Assembly: GCF_014201805.1 (NCBI RefSeq)
Contig: NZ_JACHFK010000013.1
Coordinates: 1-64,000 of the forward strand
From: Deinococcus metalli
Lineage (GTDB): Bacteria; Deinococcota; Deinococci; Deinococcales; Deinococcaceae
Direction of reading: 5' to 3'
Length of the DNA: 64,000 bases
In this document: positions 19,316-27,443 of the stretch, piece by piece
Position numbering within the stretch: position 1 is the stretch's first letter
Layout: each line of letters opens with the position of its first letter
Position numbers and translations under genes: made by a program
Notes under the pieces: generated by a model
Databases searched by the model: none
What the model saw: only the letters and a program-made list of their open reading frames with translations
Told to the model about the DNA's origin: nothing

Positions 19316-20034
19316 GTCAGCCCCCGAACCGAGCGGGTGATCCCAGACACCGCCCCGCCTTGCAGGTGCCAGACGTCCTTCAGACGTGTGGCGACTGCAG
19401 GATCGTGGGTGGCGAGCACCAGCGCGCTGCCCGGCTCCAACGCCGCGAGGAGCACGTCCATCAGCTGCTGCGCGGTCGCGGAGTCGAGCTGCCCGGTCGG
19501 CTCGTCCGCCAGGATCAGGCGTGGCCGGGTGACCAACGCACGCGCCACCGCCACCCGCTGCGCCTGCCCGCCCGAGAGTTCCTCGGGCAGCTGGTCGGCC
19601 AGCGCGCCGAGGTCGAGGCGCTCCAGCCACTCCTGGGCCTCATGCAGGGCGCTGCCCTGATCCTGGCCGTTCAGGATGAGCGGCAGGGCCACGTTCTCCA
19701 CGGCGCTCAGCGGGGCGAGCAGGCTCTGCGCCTGGAACACGAAGGATACCCGGCCGGGCCGCAGGGTGTCGGGGGCACCCAGGGCCGGCCAGGACAGCGT
19801 GCCGGACGTGGGCGCGTCGAGCGCGCCCAGCAGGTGCAGCAGGGTGCTCTTGCCGCTCCCCGAGGAGCCCAGCAGCGCGATCCGGTCGCCCGGCGCGACC
19901 CACACGGACACGCCCCGCAGGGCGTGCACCGTCTGGGTGCCCACCCGGAAGTCGCGGGTGAGGTCGTGCGCGGAGACCAGGGCGGTGTCCAGGCGGCCCA
20001 GGTGCAGGCCGGGGCGGTCGATCACGTCACGCAT
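19312..20034 (-). CDS. ABC transporter ATPase (MacB/LolD type) 2
   Basis: A 240-residue ATPase with Walker A GSSGSGKST, Q-loop FVFQAQSLL, signature LSGGQAQRVA and Walker B LILADEPTGQLD, typical of MacB/LolD-like subunits (DEPTGxLD). The ATG at 20034 overlaps the preceding ATPase by 8 bp. Two different ATPases with one double permease suggest a heteromeric exporter. Confidence 0.88.
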   Translation of the reverse strand: MRDVIDRPGLHLGRLDTALVSAHDLTRDFRVGTQTVHALRGVSVWVAPGDRIALLGSSGSGKSTLLHLLGALDAPTSGTLSWPALGAPDTLRPGRVSFVFQAQSLLAPLSAVENVALPLILNGQDQGSALHEAQEWLERLDLGALADQLPEELSGGQAQRVAVARALVTRPRLILADEPTGQLDSATAQQLMDVLLAALEPGSALVLATHDPAVATRLKDVWHLQGGAVSGITRSVRGLT

Positions 20035-20701
20035 CAGCCCACCGCCCGTCACTCAGGTGCAGCACCCGGTCGGCCCGGGCGGCCAGGCGCGGGCTGTGGG
20101 TGGCGATCAGAGCGGCGCGACCCTGCCCGTGCACGAAGTCGCCGATCAGCTCCGTCACGCGGTCTTCGGTCTCTGCATCGACCTCGGCGGTCGGCTCGTC
20201 GGCCAGCAGAATTCGGGGGCCGTGCGCCAGGGCGGCGACCAGCGCGGCGCGCGCCGTCTCCCCGCCGGACAGCTGGGACGGGTAGGCGTGCAGGCGCTGC
20301 GCCAGACCGACCCGGTTCAGGAGTTCCCGCGCCCGCGCGGCGTCCCGGCGTCCGAGCAGCGCGCCCGTGAGGAGGGCGTTGTCCAGCACGCTCAGGTGGG
20401 GGATGAGGTTGCCGCTCTGGAGCATCACGCCCAGGTGCGCGGCTCGCAGCCGGGCGCGGCGCGCTTCCGGTTGCCGGGAGAGCCGCTCTCCACCGAGCGC
20501 GATCCACCCCCCGTCCGGATCGTCCAGGCCCGCCAGGCACGCAAGCAGGGTGCTCTTCCCGCTGCCAGAGGCACCCAGCAGCACGGTCAGTTCGCCCGGC
20601 CGCAGCTCCAGGCTGACCCCACGCAGGGCGCGGGTCTCGTCGTCCCCCACGTGGTAGAAGCGGTACAGATCGGTGGCGTTCAGCAGGGTCACGCCCCTCA
20701 C
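20027..20701 (-). CDS. ABC transporter ATPase (MacB/LolD type) 1
   Basis: A 224-residue ATPase with Walker A GASGSGKST, Q-loop VMLQSGNLI, signature LSGGETARAA and Walker B ILLADEPTAEVD. The GTG start at 20701 overlaps the stop of the secreted protein (GTGA). The signature continues with E-T-A instead of the usual Q-R/Q-Q, so it may be the less active half of a heterodimer, but Walker B is complete. Confidence 0.88.
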   Translation of the reverse strand: MRGVTLLNATDLYRFYHVGDDETRALRGVSLELRPGELTVLLGASGSGKSTLLACLAGLDDPDGGWIALGGERLSRQPEARRARLRAAHLGVMLQSGNLIPHLSVLDNALLTGALLGRRDAARARELLNRVGLAQRLHAYPSQLSGGETARAALVAALAHGPRILLADEPTAEVDAETEDRVTELIGDFVHGQGRAALIATHSPRLAARADRVLHLSDGRWADA

Positions 20702-21264
20702 CGCCAGCGCAGCGAGTCGGACATCTGCTTCCACGCGTCCACGTTGTCCGAGCCCAGCGGGGCCGAGAACCGCAGGAGCACCCGCTTCCCAGCATGGGAG
20801 AGCACATACAGGTCGTTCTCCAGCGCCGGGGCGCGCCCGGTCACGGCGTTCACCGGCCCGGTGGACGTGAAGCTCGCCCGGACGGCCGGCCCGGACGGCA
20901 GCGTGACGGCTTTGACCGCCGTGACCTTGAGGCCCGGGACGGTCTTCGCCAGCGCGGCCAGTTCCCCGGAACGCACGCTGGCCGGCGTGGGCGTCCCGGT
21001 GCTGCCGGCCGTCCAGACCTCCACCGCGCCGAGCTTGGACGTGAAGGTCACGCGCGTGCCGCTGACGGCGCGGGCCCAGCCCTCGGGCACCTCCAGCGAG
21101 TACCCGCCGGCTGCACTGGCGTAGCGCACGAAGGCCTGGTTGTCGGGAATGTCGCCGACCGGGTGGGTTTCCGGGGCGACCTGGGTGGACGTCTGGGCGT
21201 GGGCGGCGAGGGGAGTCAGGGCCGCCGTCAGGAGCAGGGCGGTGATGGGCAGGCGCTTGGTCAT
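20698..21264 (-). CDS. Exported protein heading the ABC operon
   Basis: A 188-residue secreted protein: signal peptide at about 1-23 (ALTPLAAHA end) and a mature PsbP/DUF1795-like beta-rich domain, with GGYSLEVPEGWARAVSG (about 53-69) typical of that fold. Such proteins are often periplasmic partners of exporters. The ATG at 21264 has a GGAGG ribosome-binding site 6 bp upstream. It is driven by an A2 box and is translationally coupled to the ATPase genes. Confidence 0.7.
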   Translation of the reverse strand: MTKRLPITALLLTAALTPLAAHAQTSTQVAPETHPVGDIPDNQAFVRYASAAGGYSLEVPEGWARAVSGTRVTFTSKLGAVEVWTAGSTGTPTPASVRSGELAALAKTVPGLKVTAVKAVTLPSGPAVRASFTSTGPVNAVTGRAPALENDLYVLSHAGKRVLLRFSAPLGSDNVDAWKQMSDSLRWR

Positions 21265-21281
21265 GGTGAACCTCCACCGTG

Positions 21282-21313
21282 ACCGTAGAACCGGGAGGTT
21301 GAGGTGCGGTAAA
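21282..21313 (-). promoter_or_regulatory. Class A2 box and -10 of the ABC operon
   Basis: TTTACC-N5-TCAACC (21297-21313, minus strand), 9 bp, TACGGT (21282-21287). Confidence 0.65.
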
Positions 21314-21398
21314 GACCGCGCTGGACGACGCTCGGCGTGACGCATACGGGCAATGGGGACAGCCCGCTTCGGCCGTCCCCACCGTAACTCCCCCACGT

Positions 21399-21992
21399 TC
21401 ACTCCACGTTCGTTCGGGCCCGGCGGACTTCCAGCGCCACCGGGATGAAACTCAGGACCACGACCACGCCGACGAGCAGCAGGATGTAGCGGTCGAGGTT
21501 CGGGATGAGGCCCCCCAGCGCGTAGCCGAGCAGTGGCACGCCCAGCGCCCACAGCAGGCCCCCGACCACGTTGTATGTCAGGAACTTCGGGTAAGCCATG
21601 CCGCCCACACCGGCCATGGTCGGGGCGACGGTGCGCACCACCGGCACGAAGCGCGCCAGGATCAGCGCCCGGCTGCCGTGCCGGTCGAAGAACGCCTGCG
21701 TGCGCTGGACGTATTCCGGCCGCAGCAGGCGGCTGCCCTCGCGGTTGAACACCGCCGGGCCGAACTTCCGGCCGATGGCGTACCCCACGCTGTCCCCAAG
21801 GATCGCTCCGGCCGCCACCGCCAGCATCAGGCCCGGCAGGTTCAGCGTGCCCTGCCGGGCGAGCAGGCCCGCCGTGATCAGCAGGCTGTCGCCCGGCAGG
21901 AAGAAGCCGGCCAGCAGGCCGGACTCCGCGAAGACCATGCCGAAGATCCCGGCGTAGGAGACGCTCTGGATCAGGTGAGGGAGATCGGACAT
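21399..21992 (-). CDS. DedA-family membrane protein
   Basis: A 197-residue DedA/SNARE-associated family protein. It has the family motifs [23 protein letters not shown] (acidic E and FLPGD), [10 protein letters not shown] and the [19 protein letters not shown] loop with conserved Arg and Pro. DedA members have been shown to flip undecaprenyl phosphate (C55-P) back across the membrane, although other lipids are possible. The ATG at 21992 lies 6 bp behind TATGCT, so the transcript is probably leaderless. Confidence 0.88.
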   Translation of the reverse strand: MSDLPHLIQSVSYAGIFGMVFAESGLLAGFFLPGDSLLITAGLLARQGTLNLPGLMLAVAAGAILGDSVGYAIGRKFGPAVFNREGSRLLRPEYVQRTQAFFDRHGSRALILARFVPVVRTVAPTMAGVGGMAYPKFLTYNVVGGLLWALGVPLLGYALGGLIPNLDRYILLLVGVVVVLSFIPVALEVRRARTNVE

Positions 21993-21998
21993 GGCCGG

Positions 21999-22030
21999 AG
22001 CATAGGGAGGGCAGGTAAAGGGCGGGTATA
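21999..22030 (-). promoter_or_regulatory. Class A1 box and -10 of dedA
   Basis: TATACC-N5-TTTACC (22014-22030, minus strand), 9 bp, TATGCT, 6 bp, ATG 21992. Confidence 0.7.
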
Positions 22031-22092
22031 CCTCTTGAGACGCGGCTCCCGGGGACCGCAGGGGCATCCGGGAGCCCGGACTGCGCCGGGCG

Positions 22093-22899
22093 TCACGCCG
22101 CTTCGGCGTCCGCCGGCGCGAGCGCCACCTGATCCCGCCGCGTCACGGCGAGGTAGCCCACGACGCCCAAGATGGCCAGCAGGAACAGGGCGCTGGTCAC
22201 CGTGGTGCCCAGGCCCAGCCCGCCGTCGGCCCTCGCCTGCGACAGCGAGTCCCCGATGGACGCTCCAAGCGGCCTCGTCAGGATGTACACGATCCAGAAG
22301 GTCAGGATGCCGTTCAGTTTCAGGAACAGGTGTGCGAGGGCAGCGAGGACGATCAGCCCTGCGAACAGGCCGACGGACACGACGTACCCGAGCTGCAACT
22401 TTTCCGCGACCAGGTCGCCGGTCGCGGTGCCCAGCGCGAACGTGAACAGCACGGCGAGCCAGTAGAAGGCCTCGCGCCGGGCCGTGAAGATCGAGTGGAT
22501 CGAGAGCGTTCCCTCACGCCGCCACCACGCGAAGAAGGTCGCGGCCAGCGCGGCGGCGAAGATGGCGCTGCTCGTCCACAGGCTGATGCCGAAGTGGTCG
22601 GTCATGTTGTCGGTGATCAACGTGCCGACCACGCTGACCAGGACGATGGCCGCCCAGTAGATGCCCGGTACATAGCGGCTGGAGCGGAACTGCGCGACCA
22701 GCACGGCGATCAGCAGGACGCCCATCACGACGGTGGTGCCGGTCAGGCCGAGCTTCAGGGTGGTGTTCAAGTAATCGGCGGCCGTCTCACCGACCGTCGT
22801 GGCGAGCACCTTGATGATCCAGAAGAAGGCCGTGACCTCCGGCACCTTGCTGATCACGGTGCGCAGGTGATCGGTGGTGCTGCCGGCGGCCGTCGTCAC
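22093..22899 (-). CDS. COG4705-type multi-pass membrane protein 2
   Basis: A 268-residue paralogue of the 15810-16619 protein. Corresponding motifs are [20 protein letters not shown] and [15 protein letters not shown], again in two halves with a tryptophan-rich, [20 protein letters not shown] loop between. Function unknown. The GTG start at 22899 overlaps the stop of a 19-codon upstream ORF (GTGA), which carries the only good ribosome-binding site, so the gene is probably translated by coupling. An A1 box drives it. Confidence 0.78.
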   Translation of the reverse strand: MTTAAGSTTDHLRTVISKVPEVTAFFWIIKVLATTVGETAADYLNTTLKLGLTGTTVVMGVLLIAVLVAQFRSSRYVPGIYWAAIVLVSVVGTLITDNMTDHFGISLWTSSAIFAAALAATFFAWWRREGTLSIHSIFTARREAFYWLAVLFTFALGTATGDLVAEKLQLGYVVSVGLFAGLIVLAALAHLFLKLNGILTFWIVYILTRPLGASIGDSLSQARADGGLGLGTTVTSALFLLAILGVVGYLAVTRRDQVALAPADAEAA

Positions 22900-22955
22900 G
22901 GGTGCCGACCGGGGCGGGCAGGGAGCGGGTGGGGAGCGGTCAGGACTGTGTTCAT
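22896..22955 (-). CDS. 19-residue upstream ORF coupled to the COG4705 gene
   Basis: ATG at 22955 behind GGAGG, 19 codons rich in Pro, His and Arg, and a stop overlapping the next GTG by 4 bp. It may act as a translational leader. Alternatively it is the original N-terminus of the gene split by a frameshift, although the downstream GTG gives an N-terminus of the same length as the paralogue. Confidence 0.5.
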   Translation of the reverse strand: MNTVLTAPHPLPARPGRHP

Positions 22956-22984
22956 GAAACCTCCGGCGCGCTGAGCGCGCGCGC

Positions 22985-23016
22985 ATCGTAGGCACCGCAC
23001 GTTGAGGGCAGGTATA
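22985..23016 (-). promoter_or_regulatory. Class A1 box and -10 of the second COG4705 gene
   Basis: TATACC-N5-TCAACG (23000-23016, minus strand), 9 bp, TACGAT (22985-22990). Confidence 0.6.
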
Positions 23017-23028
23017 GCCGCGCGCGTC

Positions 23029-23060
23029 CACACCCGGGCTTTACGTTGGGAGGGGAAGCT
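23029..23060 (+). promoter_or_regulatory. Weak A-type box upstream of the COG4280-type gene
   Basis: CACACC-N5-TTTACG (23029-23045), 9 bp, GAAGCT. Geometry fits, sequence match is poor. Confidence 0.35.
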
Positions 23061-23076
23061 GACGGCTGGAGGTGCC

Positions 23077-23832
23077 ATGCACGAAGTGTTCGTTGTCCTG
23101 TCGTCCTTCCTGGCGTCGTCAGTCGAGATGGTCGAGGCCCTGACCATCGTTCTCGCGGTCGGCCTCACCCGCGGGTGGCGCTCGGCCCTCTCCGGCACGG
23201 CCGCCGCCCTGATCCTGCTGGCGGTCATCGTCGCCCTCTTCGGGCCCGTGCTGTCCCGCCTGCCCCTGCAGCCGCTGCGCCTGATCGTCGGCGCGCTGCT
23301 GCTCATCTTCGGCGTGCAGTGGTGGCGCAAGGCCATGCTGCGCGCCAGCGGCTTCAAAGCCCTGCACGACGAGGACGCCACGTTCGCCGCTGAGACGGCT
23401 GCCGCCCAGGCACAGGGTGCTGTGAGACCCGGCGCCCTCGACACCTATGGCGTCGCCCTGACCTTCAAGAGCGTGCTGCTCGAGGGCCTGGAGGTCGCGT
23501 TCATCGTCGTGACCTTCGGGGCCAGTGCGCAGCAGCTGGGCCTGGCCGCGTGGGGCGCGGGCGCGGCGCTGGTGGTCGTCCTGGCCCTGGGCCTGCTGAT
23601 CCACCGGCCGCTGTCGCAGGTGCCGGAGAACACCCTGAAGTTCACGGTGGGCGTGATGCTCACGACCTTCGGCACGTTCTGGGCGGCCGAGGGGGCCGGC
23701 GCCGTGTGGCCCGGCGGAGATGCGGCGATCCTTGGTCTGCTGGTCGTGTACGCAGCCGCGTCGTATGGATTTGTGACGTGGCTCAGGCGGAGGCACACGG
23801 CCCGCGCGGCACGCACGGAGGTGACCGCGTGA
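23077..23832 (+). CDS. COG4280-type membrane protein, FTR1-like repeats
   Basis: A 251-residue membrane protein with about seven helices in two related halves. The first half opens with SSVEMVEALTIVLAVGL (about 9-25) and the second with KSVLLEGLEVAFIVVTFG (about 131-148), echoing the E-G-L-E helices of FTR1 iron permeases. The substrate is unknown; a cation transporter is plausible. A GGAGG ribosome-binding site precedes ATG 23077. The stop overlaps the next start (GTGA). Confidence 0.7.
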   Translation: MHEVFVVLSSFLASSVEMVEALTIVLAVGLTRGWRSALSGTAAALILLAVIVALFGPVLSRLPLQPLRLIVGALLLIFGVQWWRKAMLRASGFKALHDEDATFAAETAAAQAQGAVRPGALDTYGVALTFKSVLLEGLEVAFIVVTFGASAQQLGLAAWGAGAALVVVLALGLLIHRPLSQVPENTLKFTVGVMLTTFGTFWAAEGAGAVWPGGDAAILGLLVVYAAASYGFVTWLRRRHTARAARTEVTA

Positions 23833-24023
23833 AATACGTGACAGGCTTCTTCCGGTTCTGGTACGACTTCATCGTCGGGGACGACTGGACGGTCGCGGCC
23901 GCCGTGGTCGCGGCATTGATCGCGACCGCGCTCCTCGCGCATTTCGCGGGCGCATGGGTGGTGCTGCCGCTGGCCGTGCTGGTCTTCGTCGCCGTCAGCC
24001 TGTGGAAGGCCAGCCGCTCCTGA
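23829..24023 (+). CDS. Small membrane protein coupled to the COG4280-type gene
   Basis: A 64-residue protein with a GTG start in the preceding stop. It has an amphipathic aromatic N-terminus (FFRFWYDFIVGDDW) and two hydrophobic helices at about 20-36 and 40-57. It may be an accessory subunit of the preceding transporter. Confidence 0.65.
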   Translation: MKYVTGFFRFWYDFIVGDDWTVAAAVVAALIATALLAHFAGAWVVLPLAVLVFVAVSLWKASRS

Positions 24024-24037
24024 ACGCTGTTCATGGC

Positions 24038-24069
24038 TATACCTTCCCTAAAGGCGGGCCGCCTAAAAC
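24038..24069 (+). promoter_or_regulatory. Class A1-like box and -10 of the 24093 gene
   Basis: TATACC-N5-TAAAGG (24038-24054), 9 bp, TAAAAC (24064-24069). The second hexamer is degenerate. Confidence 0.45.
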
Positions 24070-24092
24070 AGAAAGCGTAAAGGAGATTCACC

Positions 24093-24503
24093 ATGAAAAA
24101 GACCCTTCTGTGTGCTGCCCTGCCCTTCGCCGCCCTGTTCAGCCTGGTTCACGCTGTGCCGCTGGATGTTCCGCAGGCAACCATCGTGAGTGATACGACA
24201 GGAGGCGGGTACATGCCCGACAACCAACTGTACACCGAAAGTGCCTGGCAGAGCGTCATTCTGCCCGAAGGTGTCATGTCCAAGCTGGGAAATTACAGTG
24301 CCGTGCAGCTGACGACCATGAATCTGCCCAGCAATGTGCATGCCAAGCTTGTCCCTGAAGAAGCGCCCGGTCAGGTCGGCCTGTCGATCTGGCGGACAAA
24401 CAGGAGCCTGCGGGTCGGTCAGGTCGGTCTCTTCACCCTGACGAATCCCGTGACCCACTTCAGCTATACCTTCCAGGCCATGGTGATGGGGGCCGGCACC
24501 TGA
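24093..24503 (+). CDS. Exported protein of unknown function
   Basis: A 136-residue secreted protein: signal peptide at about 1-21 (SLVHA cleavage) and a compact beta-rich mature domain without Cys. No family recognised. AAAGGAG lies 8 bp before the ATG. Base composition is lower in G+C than the neighbours, which may mean recent transfer. A clear terminator follows. Confidence 0.7.
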   Translation: MKKTLLCAALPFAALFSLVHAVPLDVPQATIVSDTTGGGYMPDNQLYTESAWQSVILPEGVMSKLGNYSAVQLTTMNLPSNVHAKLVPEEAPGQVGLSIWRTNRSLRVGQVGLFTLTNPVTHFSYTFQAMVMGAGT

Positions 24504-24535
24504 ACGTGACCTGATGACCCTCCCCCAGGGTGTCG

Positions 24536-24564
24536 AAACCGCGAACTGCAGGGTTCGCGGTTTT
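24536..24564 (+). terminator. Rho-independent terminator
   Basis: An 11-bp perfect stem (24536-24546 with 24553-24563), six-base loop, A-rich entry and T-rich exit. It separates the 24093 gene from uppP. Confidence 0.85.
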
Positions 24565-24578
24565 GCGTATGCCACCGG

Positions 24579-24610
24579 TATACCCCGGCTTTACCTGCGT
24601 TCTCTACGGT
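24579..24610 (+). promoter_or_regulatory. Class A1 box and -10 of uppP
   Basis: TATACC-N5-TTTACC (24579-24595), 9 bp, TACGGT (24605-24610), 7 bp, ATG 24618. The best example of the class. Confidence 0.75.
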
Positions 24611-24617
24611 CGCGCCC

Positions 24618-25442
24618 ATGACTCCAGAATTCCAGGCGGTGATCCTTGGCGTGGTCGAGGGCCTTACCGAGTTTCTCCCCGTGTCCTCCACCGGTCACCT
24701 GATCGTCGCCGAGAGCCTGATCGGCTACCGGGACACCGGGGAGGTTCTCACCGTCGTCATCCAGCTCGGCGCGATCCTGGCTGTGATCCTCTACTACTGG
24801 CGGCAGCTGATCGGGCAACTGACCCGGCTACTGCGGGGCAGTCGCCCGGCCCGGCACTTTTGGCTGAACCTGATTGTGGCCTCGCTGCCGGCTGCCCTGC
24901 TAGGTTTGCTGTTCGAGAAGGCCATCAAGGCGGCGCTCTTCTCCCCGCTGACGGTGGCCATCAGCGCCATCCTGGGCGGCGCCGTACTGTGGTGGGTGGA
25001 CACCCGGCGCCGGGAGGCCACGGTCGAGCTGACCGAACCTGACCTGGACAGCGTCACCACCCGGCAGGCGGCGCTGATCGGTGTGGCGCAGGCGGTCGCG
25101 ATCATTCCCGGCGTGTCGCGCAGCGGGGCCAGCATCGTCGGCGGCCTGCTGACCGGCCTGAATCGCGTGACCGCCACGGCCTTTTCGTTCTTCCTGGGTA
25201 TTCCCATCCTGGGCGGGGCGGGCCTGTACAGCCTGTACAAGGCCCGGCACGCGCTGGGCAGCATTCCCGGCGGGAGCAGCACCCTGGTGATCGGCACGGT
25301 CGTCGCGTTCGTGACCGCGCTGGTGTCCGTGACGTGGCTGCTGCGCTACGTGTCCACACACGACTTCCGGGGCTTCGCGGTGTACCGGGTGGTGATGGGG
25401 GCCGTCATCCTGGCCCTGCTCGCCGCCGGCGTCCTGAAGTGA
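24618..25442 (+). CDS. uppP: Undecaprenyl-diphosphatase UppP (BacA)
   Basis: A 274-residue integral membrane phosphatase that converts undecaprenyl pyrophosphate to the monophosphate, recycling the carrier of wall and polysaccharide synthesis. Extra copies give bacitracin resistance. The family motifs are complete: EGLTEFLPVSSTGHLI (about 14-29, catalytic Glu/Ser/His region) and PGVSRSGASI (about 164-173, catalytic Arg). The ATG lies 7 bp after the -10, so translation is probably leaderless. A plasmid copy beside PAP2 and DedA genes points to a C55-P recycling module. Confidence 0.95.
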   Translation: MTPEFQAVILGVVEGLTEFLPVSSTGHLIVAESLIGYRDTGEVLTVVIQLGAILAVILYYWRQLIGQLTRLLRGSRPARHFWLNLIVASLPAALLGLLFEKAIKAALFSPLTVAISAILGGAVLWWVDTRRREATVELTEPDLDSVTTRQAALIGVAQAVAIIPGVSRSGASIVGGLLTGLNRVTATAFSFFLGIPILGGAGLYSLYKARHALGSIPGGSSTLVIGTVVAFVTALVSVTWLLRYVSTHDFRGFAVYRVVMGAVILALLAAGVLK

Positions 25443-25478
25443 CCCCGGGCACGGGCCACGGTGCTGGCCAGGCCGGGC

Positions 25479-26444
25479 TCACGGGCCGCGCAACACGCCG
25501 TGGCGCGGGTGGAGGCCATCCCGGAGGGCCGCGGCGATGTCGAGGATGCCCGAGCCGCAGCTGCGCCGGGGATCCGGATCACAGCGGCCACCGGCGAACG
25601 GCCGGGCACTCCCCCGCAGCAGGTGCCCCACGGCCTGCGGGCTCAGGTCTGGCTGCGCGCTGAGCAGCAGACTGGCGGCCCCAGCCACCAGCGGCGCCGC
25701 GAAACTGGTGCCCATCGCTTCACGCTCGCCGGTGCCGACGTTCAGGACGTCCACGCCCTCCTGAGGACTCCCCCCGGGGGCGGCGAGCGCCACGGCCGCT
25801 CCCCAGTTCGAGTAGGGTGCCCGGACGCCGCGCTGATCCGTGGCGGCCACGGCCAGAACCCCCCGGCAGCCGGCCGGGGTGTTGCGGGCGGCCGGCGCGT
25901 CCATGTTGCCCGCAGACGCGACGATCACACTCCCGGCCAGCAGCACCTCATCCACGGCCTGTTGCATGGCGGGGGCACAGCCCGTCCGGGGCACCGTGGC
26001 CAGTGAGAAGGACGCCGTGATCACGCGGGCAGGATGGGCATTCCTGGGGACACCCGACACCGGCAGCCCGGCCGCCCACCGCAGGGCCCGGATGGCCGCG
26101 TCCAGCGACGGCTGCCCGTGGGTTCCCAGCACCCGGACGTCCAGCAGGGCGGCCTGCGGGTCGACACTGTGGACGACACCGGCCACCGCCGTGCCGTGCC
26201 CGTTCGTGATCGGGCGAGACCATCCCCGGGTGGTGAAGTCGTGCCCGGTGACACGCGTGCCCCCCAGGGCGGGCTGGGCACCGATCCCGCTGTCGAGCAC
26301 CGCCACCGTCACCATGGCGGCGTGAGCAGGACGGTGCGGCATCCTCACCTGCCGCAGGGGCCAGTTCACCTCGACGAGGTACCCGGTTCCGACGGCGAGG
26401 CTGCCCAGTAGACCCAGGCCCAGCATCCACCACCGGCGCGTCAT
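25479..26444 (-). CDS. Subtilisin-like serine protease (S8)
   Basis: A 321-residue exported or membrane-anchored subtilase without the usual propeptide. Hydrophobic N-terminus at about 5-25; catalytic Asp in VLDSGI (about 51), His in NGHGTAVAG (about 83), oxyanion Asn in SAGN and Ser in GTSFAAPLVAG (about 244). Two Cys pairs may form disulfides. The ATG lies 6 bp behind GACGCT (leaderless) under an A1-like box. The target protein is unknown. Confidence 0.9.
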   Translation of the reverse strand: MTRRWWMLGLGLLGSLAVGTGYLVEVNWPLRQVRMPHRPAHAAMVTVAVLDSGIGAQPALGGTRVTGHDFTTRGWSRPITNGHGTAVAGVVHSVDPQAALLDVRVLGTHGQPSLDAAIRALRWAAGLPVSGVPRNAHPARVITASFSLATVPRTGCAPAMQQAVDEVLLAGSVIVASAGNMDAPAARNTPAGCRGVLAVAATDQRGVRAPYSNWGAAVALAAPGGSPQEGVDVLNVGTGEREAMGTSFAAPLVAGAASLLLSAQPDLSPQAVGHLLRGSARPFAGGRCDPDPRRSCGSGILDIAAALRDGLHPRHGVLRGP

Positions 26445-26450
26445 GCCCCG

Positions 26451-26482
26451 AGCGTCGCGTGCCGGGATTGAGCCCTGGTATA
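26451..26482 (-). promoter_or_regulatory. Class A1-like box and -10 of the subtilase gene
   Basis: TATACC-N5-TCAATC (26466-26482, minus strand), 9 bp, GACGCT, 6 bp, ATG 26444. Confidence 0.55.
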
Positions 26483-26501
26483 GGTGTGGGCCCCGGGGGC
26501 C

Positions 26502-27443
26502 TCAGGGGGCGCTGAGCAGTTCGTTGCGGCGCACGAAGGCCCGCATGAAGCGGCCCATGATCCGCGTCTGTGTACCGTAGGCGTTCACGGCCGCGAGCTT
26601 GGTCGCCTCCTGGGCAGCGTTCAGGTCGACGCGGTGCCACGGGGTGTGGGGGGCCAGCGGCGGCACCGTCAACGACAGCTGCGGGTGCAGGCCCTTGGGC
26701 AGCGGCCACTCCACGCCGCCGTGCACCATCCAGAAGCGCAGGCGGTCGATCTGCTGGCGGCGGGCGAGCAGGCGCTGCGCGATGAACGAGAGGGTGTGGT
26801 GATCCCGGTGGAAGTCCTGCGGGGACGGTGCGAGCACCAGATCCGGGCGCACCCGGTCGAGGACGCGGTTCAGGTCGGCCTCCAGCGCCTGCCCGGTGTA
26901 CGGCGCGCCCGGCGTCAGCGCCCCGGTCACGTACACGGCCGTGGCCGCCGTGGTCGGGGCCGTGTACGCCTGCGTGTAGTTCGTGGTGTAGAGCCGCTCC
27001 AGGCCCCCATCCGGGTAGCCGAGCATGACCGTGTGGGCCGCGTCGACGCCCAGGAGCGAGGCGGCGCGGCGGGCCTCCAGAACCCGCGCGTTGCCGAGTG
27101 CGCGCATGTCCGCCGCGCTGGGATCGAGCACCCGGCGCGTGAGCATGGCGTCGAACTCGAACCCGTCCCCGGCGGTCGCCCACACGATGGTCACGTCCGC
27201 GCCGGCCGCGCGGGCCTGCTGGATCATCCCGGCGCAGCACAGCGTCTCGTCATCCGGGTGCGGCGAGAGCATCAACACGCGCTCACCACGGGTGAAGGCC
27301 GGCGCCGGTGGAAGCGCCGCCACCCGGTCGGCCCCGGCGTCGTACAGCTGCGCCACCTGTGGGGAGTTGATCCACACGGCCAGGATCAGCAGGGCCAGCA
27401 GCGTCAGCGGAACGACGGGTCGGCGAAGCGTCCGGCGGTTCAT
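26502..27443 (-). CDS. PIG-L family N-acetylglucosaminyl deacetylase, membrane-anchored
   Basis: A 313-residue protein: N-terminal anchor at about 10-27 and a PIG-L/LmbE domain with the zinc motif SPHPDDE (about 59-65) and the second metal motif FHRDHH (about 209-214). Such enzymes deacetylate N-acetylglucosamine in glycolipids, thiols or polysaccharides. The active site appears to face outside. Its ATG overlaps the stop of the upstream membrane protein, so it is the last gene of the PAP2-TCS3 operon. Confidence 0.87.
   Translation of the reverse strand: MNRRTLRRPVVPLTLLALLILAVWINSPQVAQLYDAGADRVAALPPAPAFTRGERVLMLSPHPDDETLCCAGMIQQARAAGADVTIVWATAGDGFEFDAMLTRRVLDPSAADMRALGNARVLEARRAASLLGVDAAHTVMLGYPDGGLERLYTTNYTQAYTAPTTAATAVYVTGALTPGAPYTGQALEADLNRVLDRVRPDLVLAPSPQDFHRDHHTLSFIAQRLLARRQQIDRLRFWMVHGGVEWPLPKGLHPQLSLTVPPLAPHTPWHRVDLNAAQEATKLAAVNAYGTQTRIMGRFMRAFVRRNELLSAP

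Noticed and set aside
16670..19630. Longer start for the ABC permease
   Set aside because: The upstream extension lies over the ATPase gene; the GTG overlapping the ATPase stop fits better.
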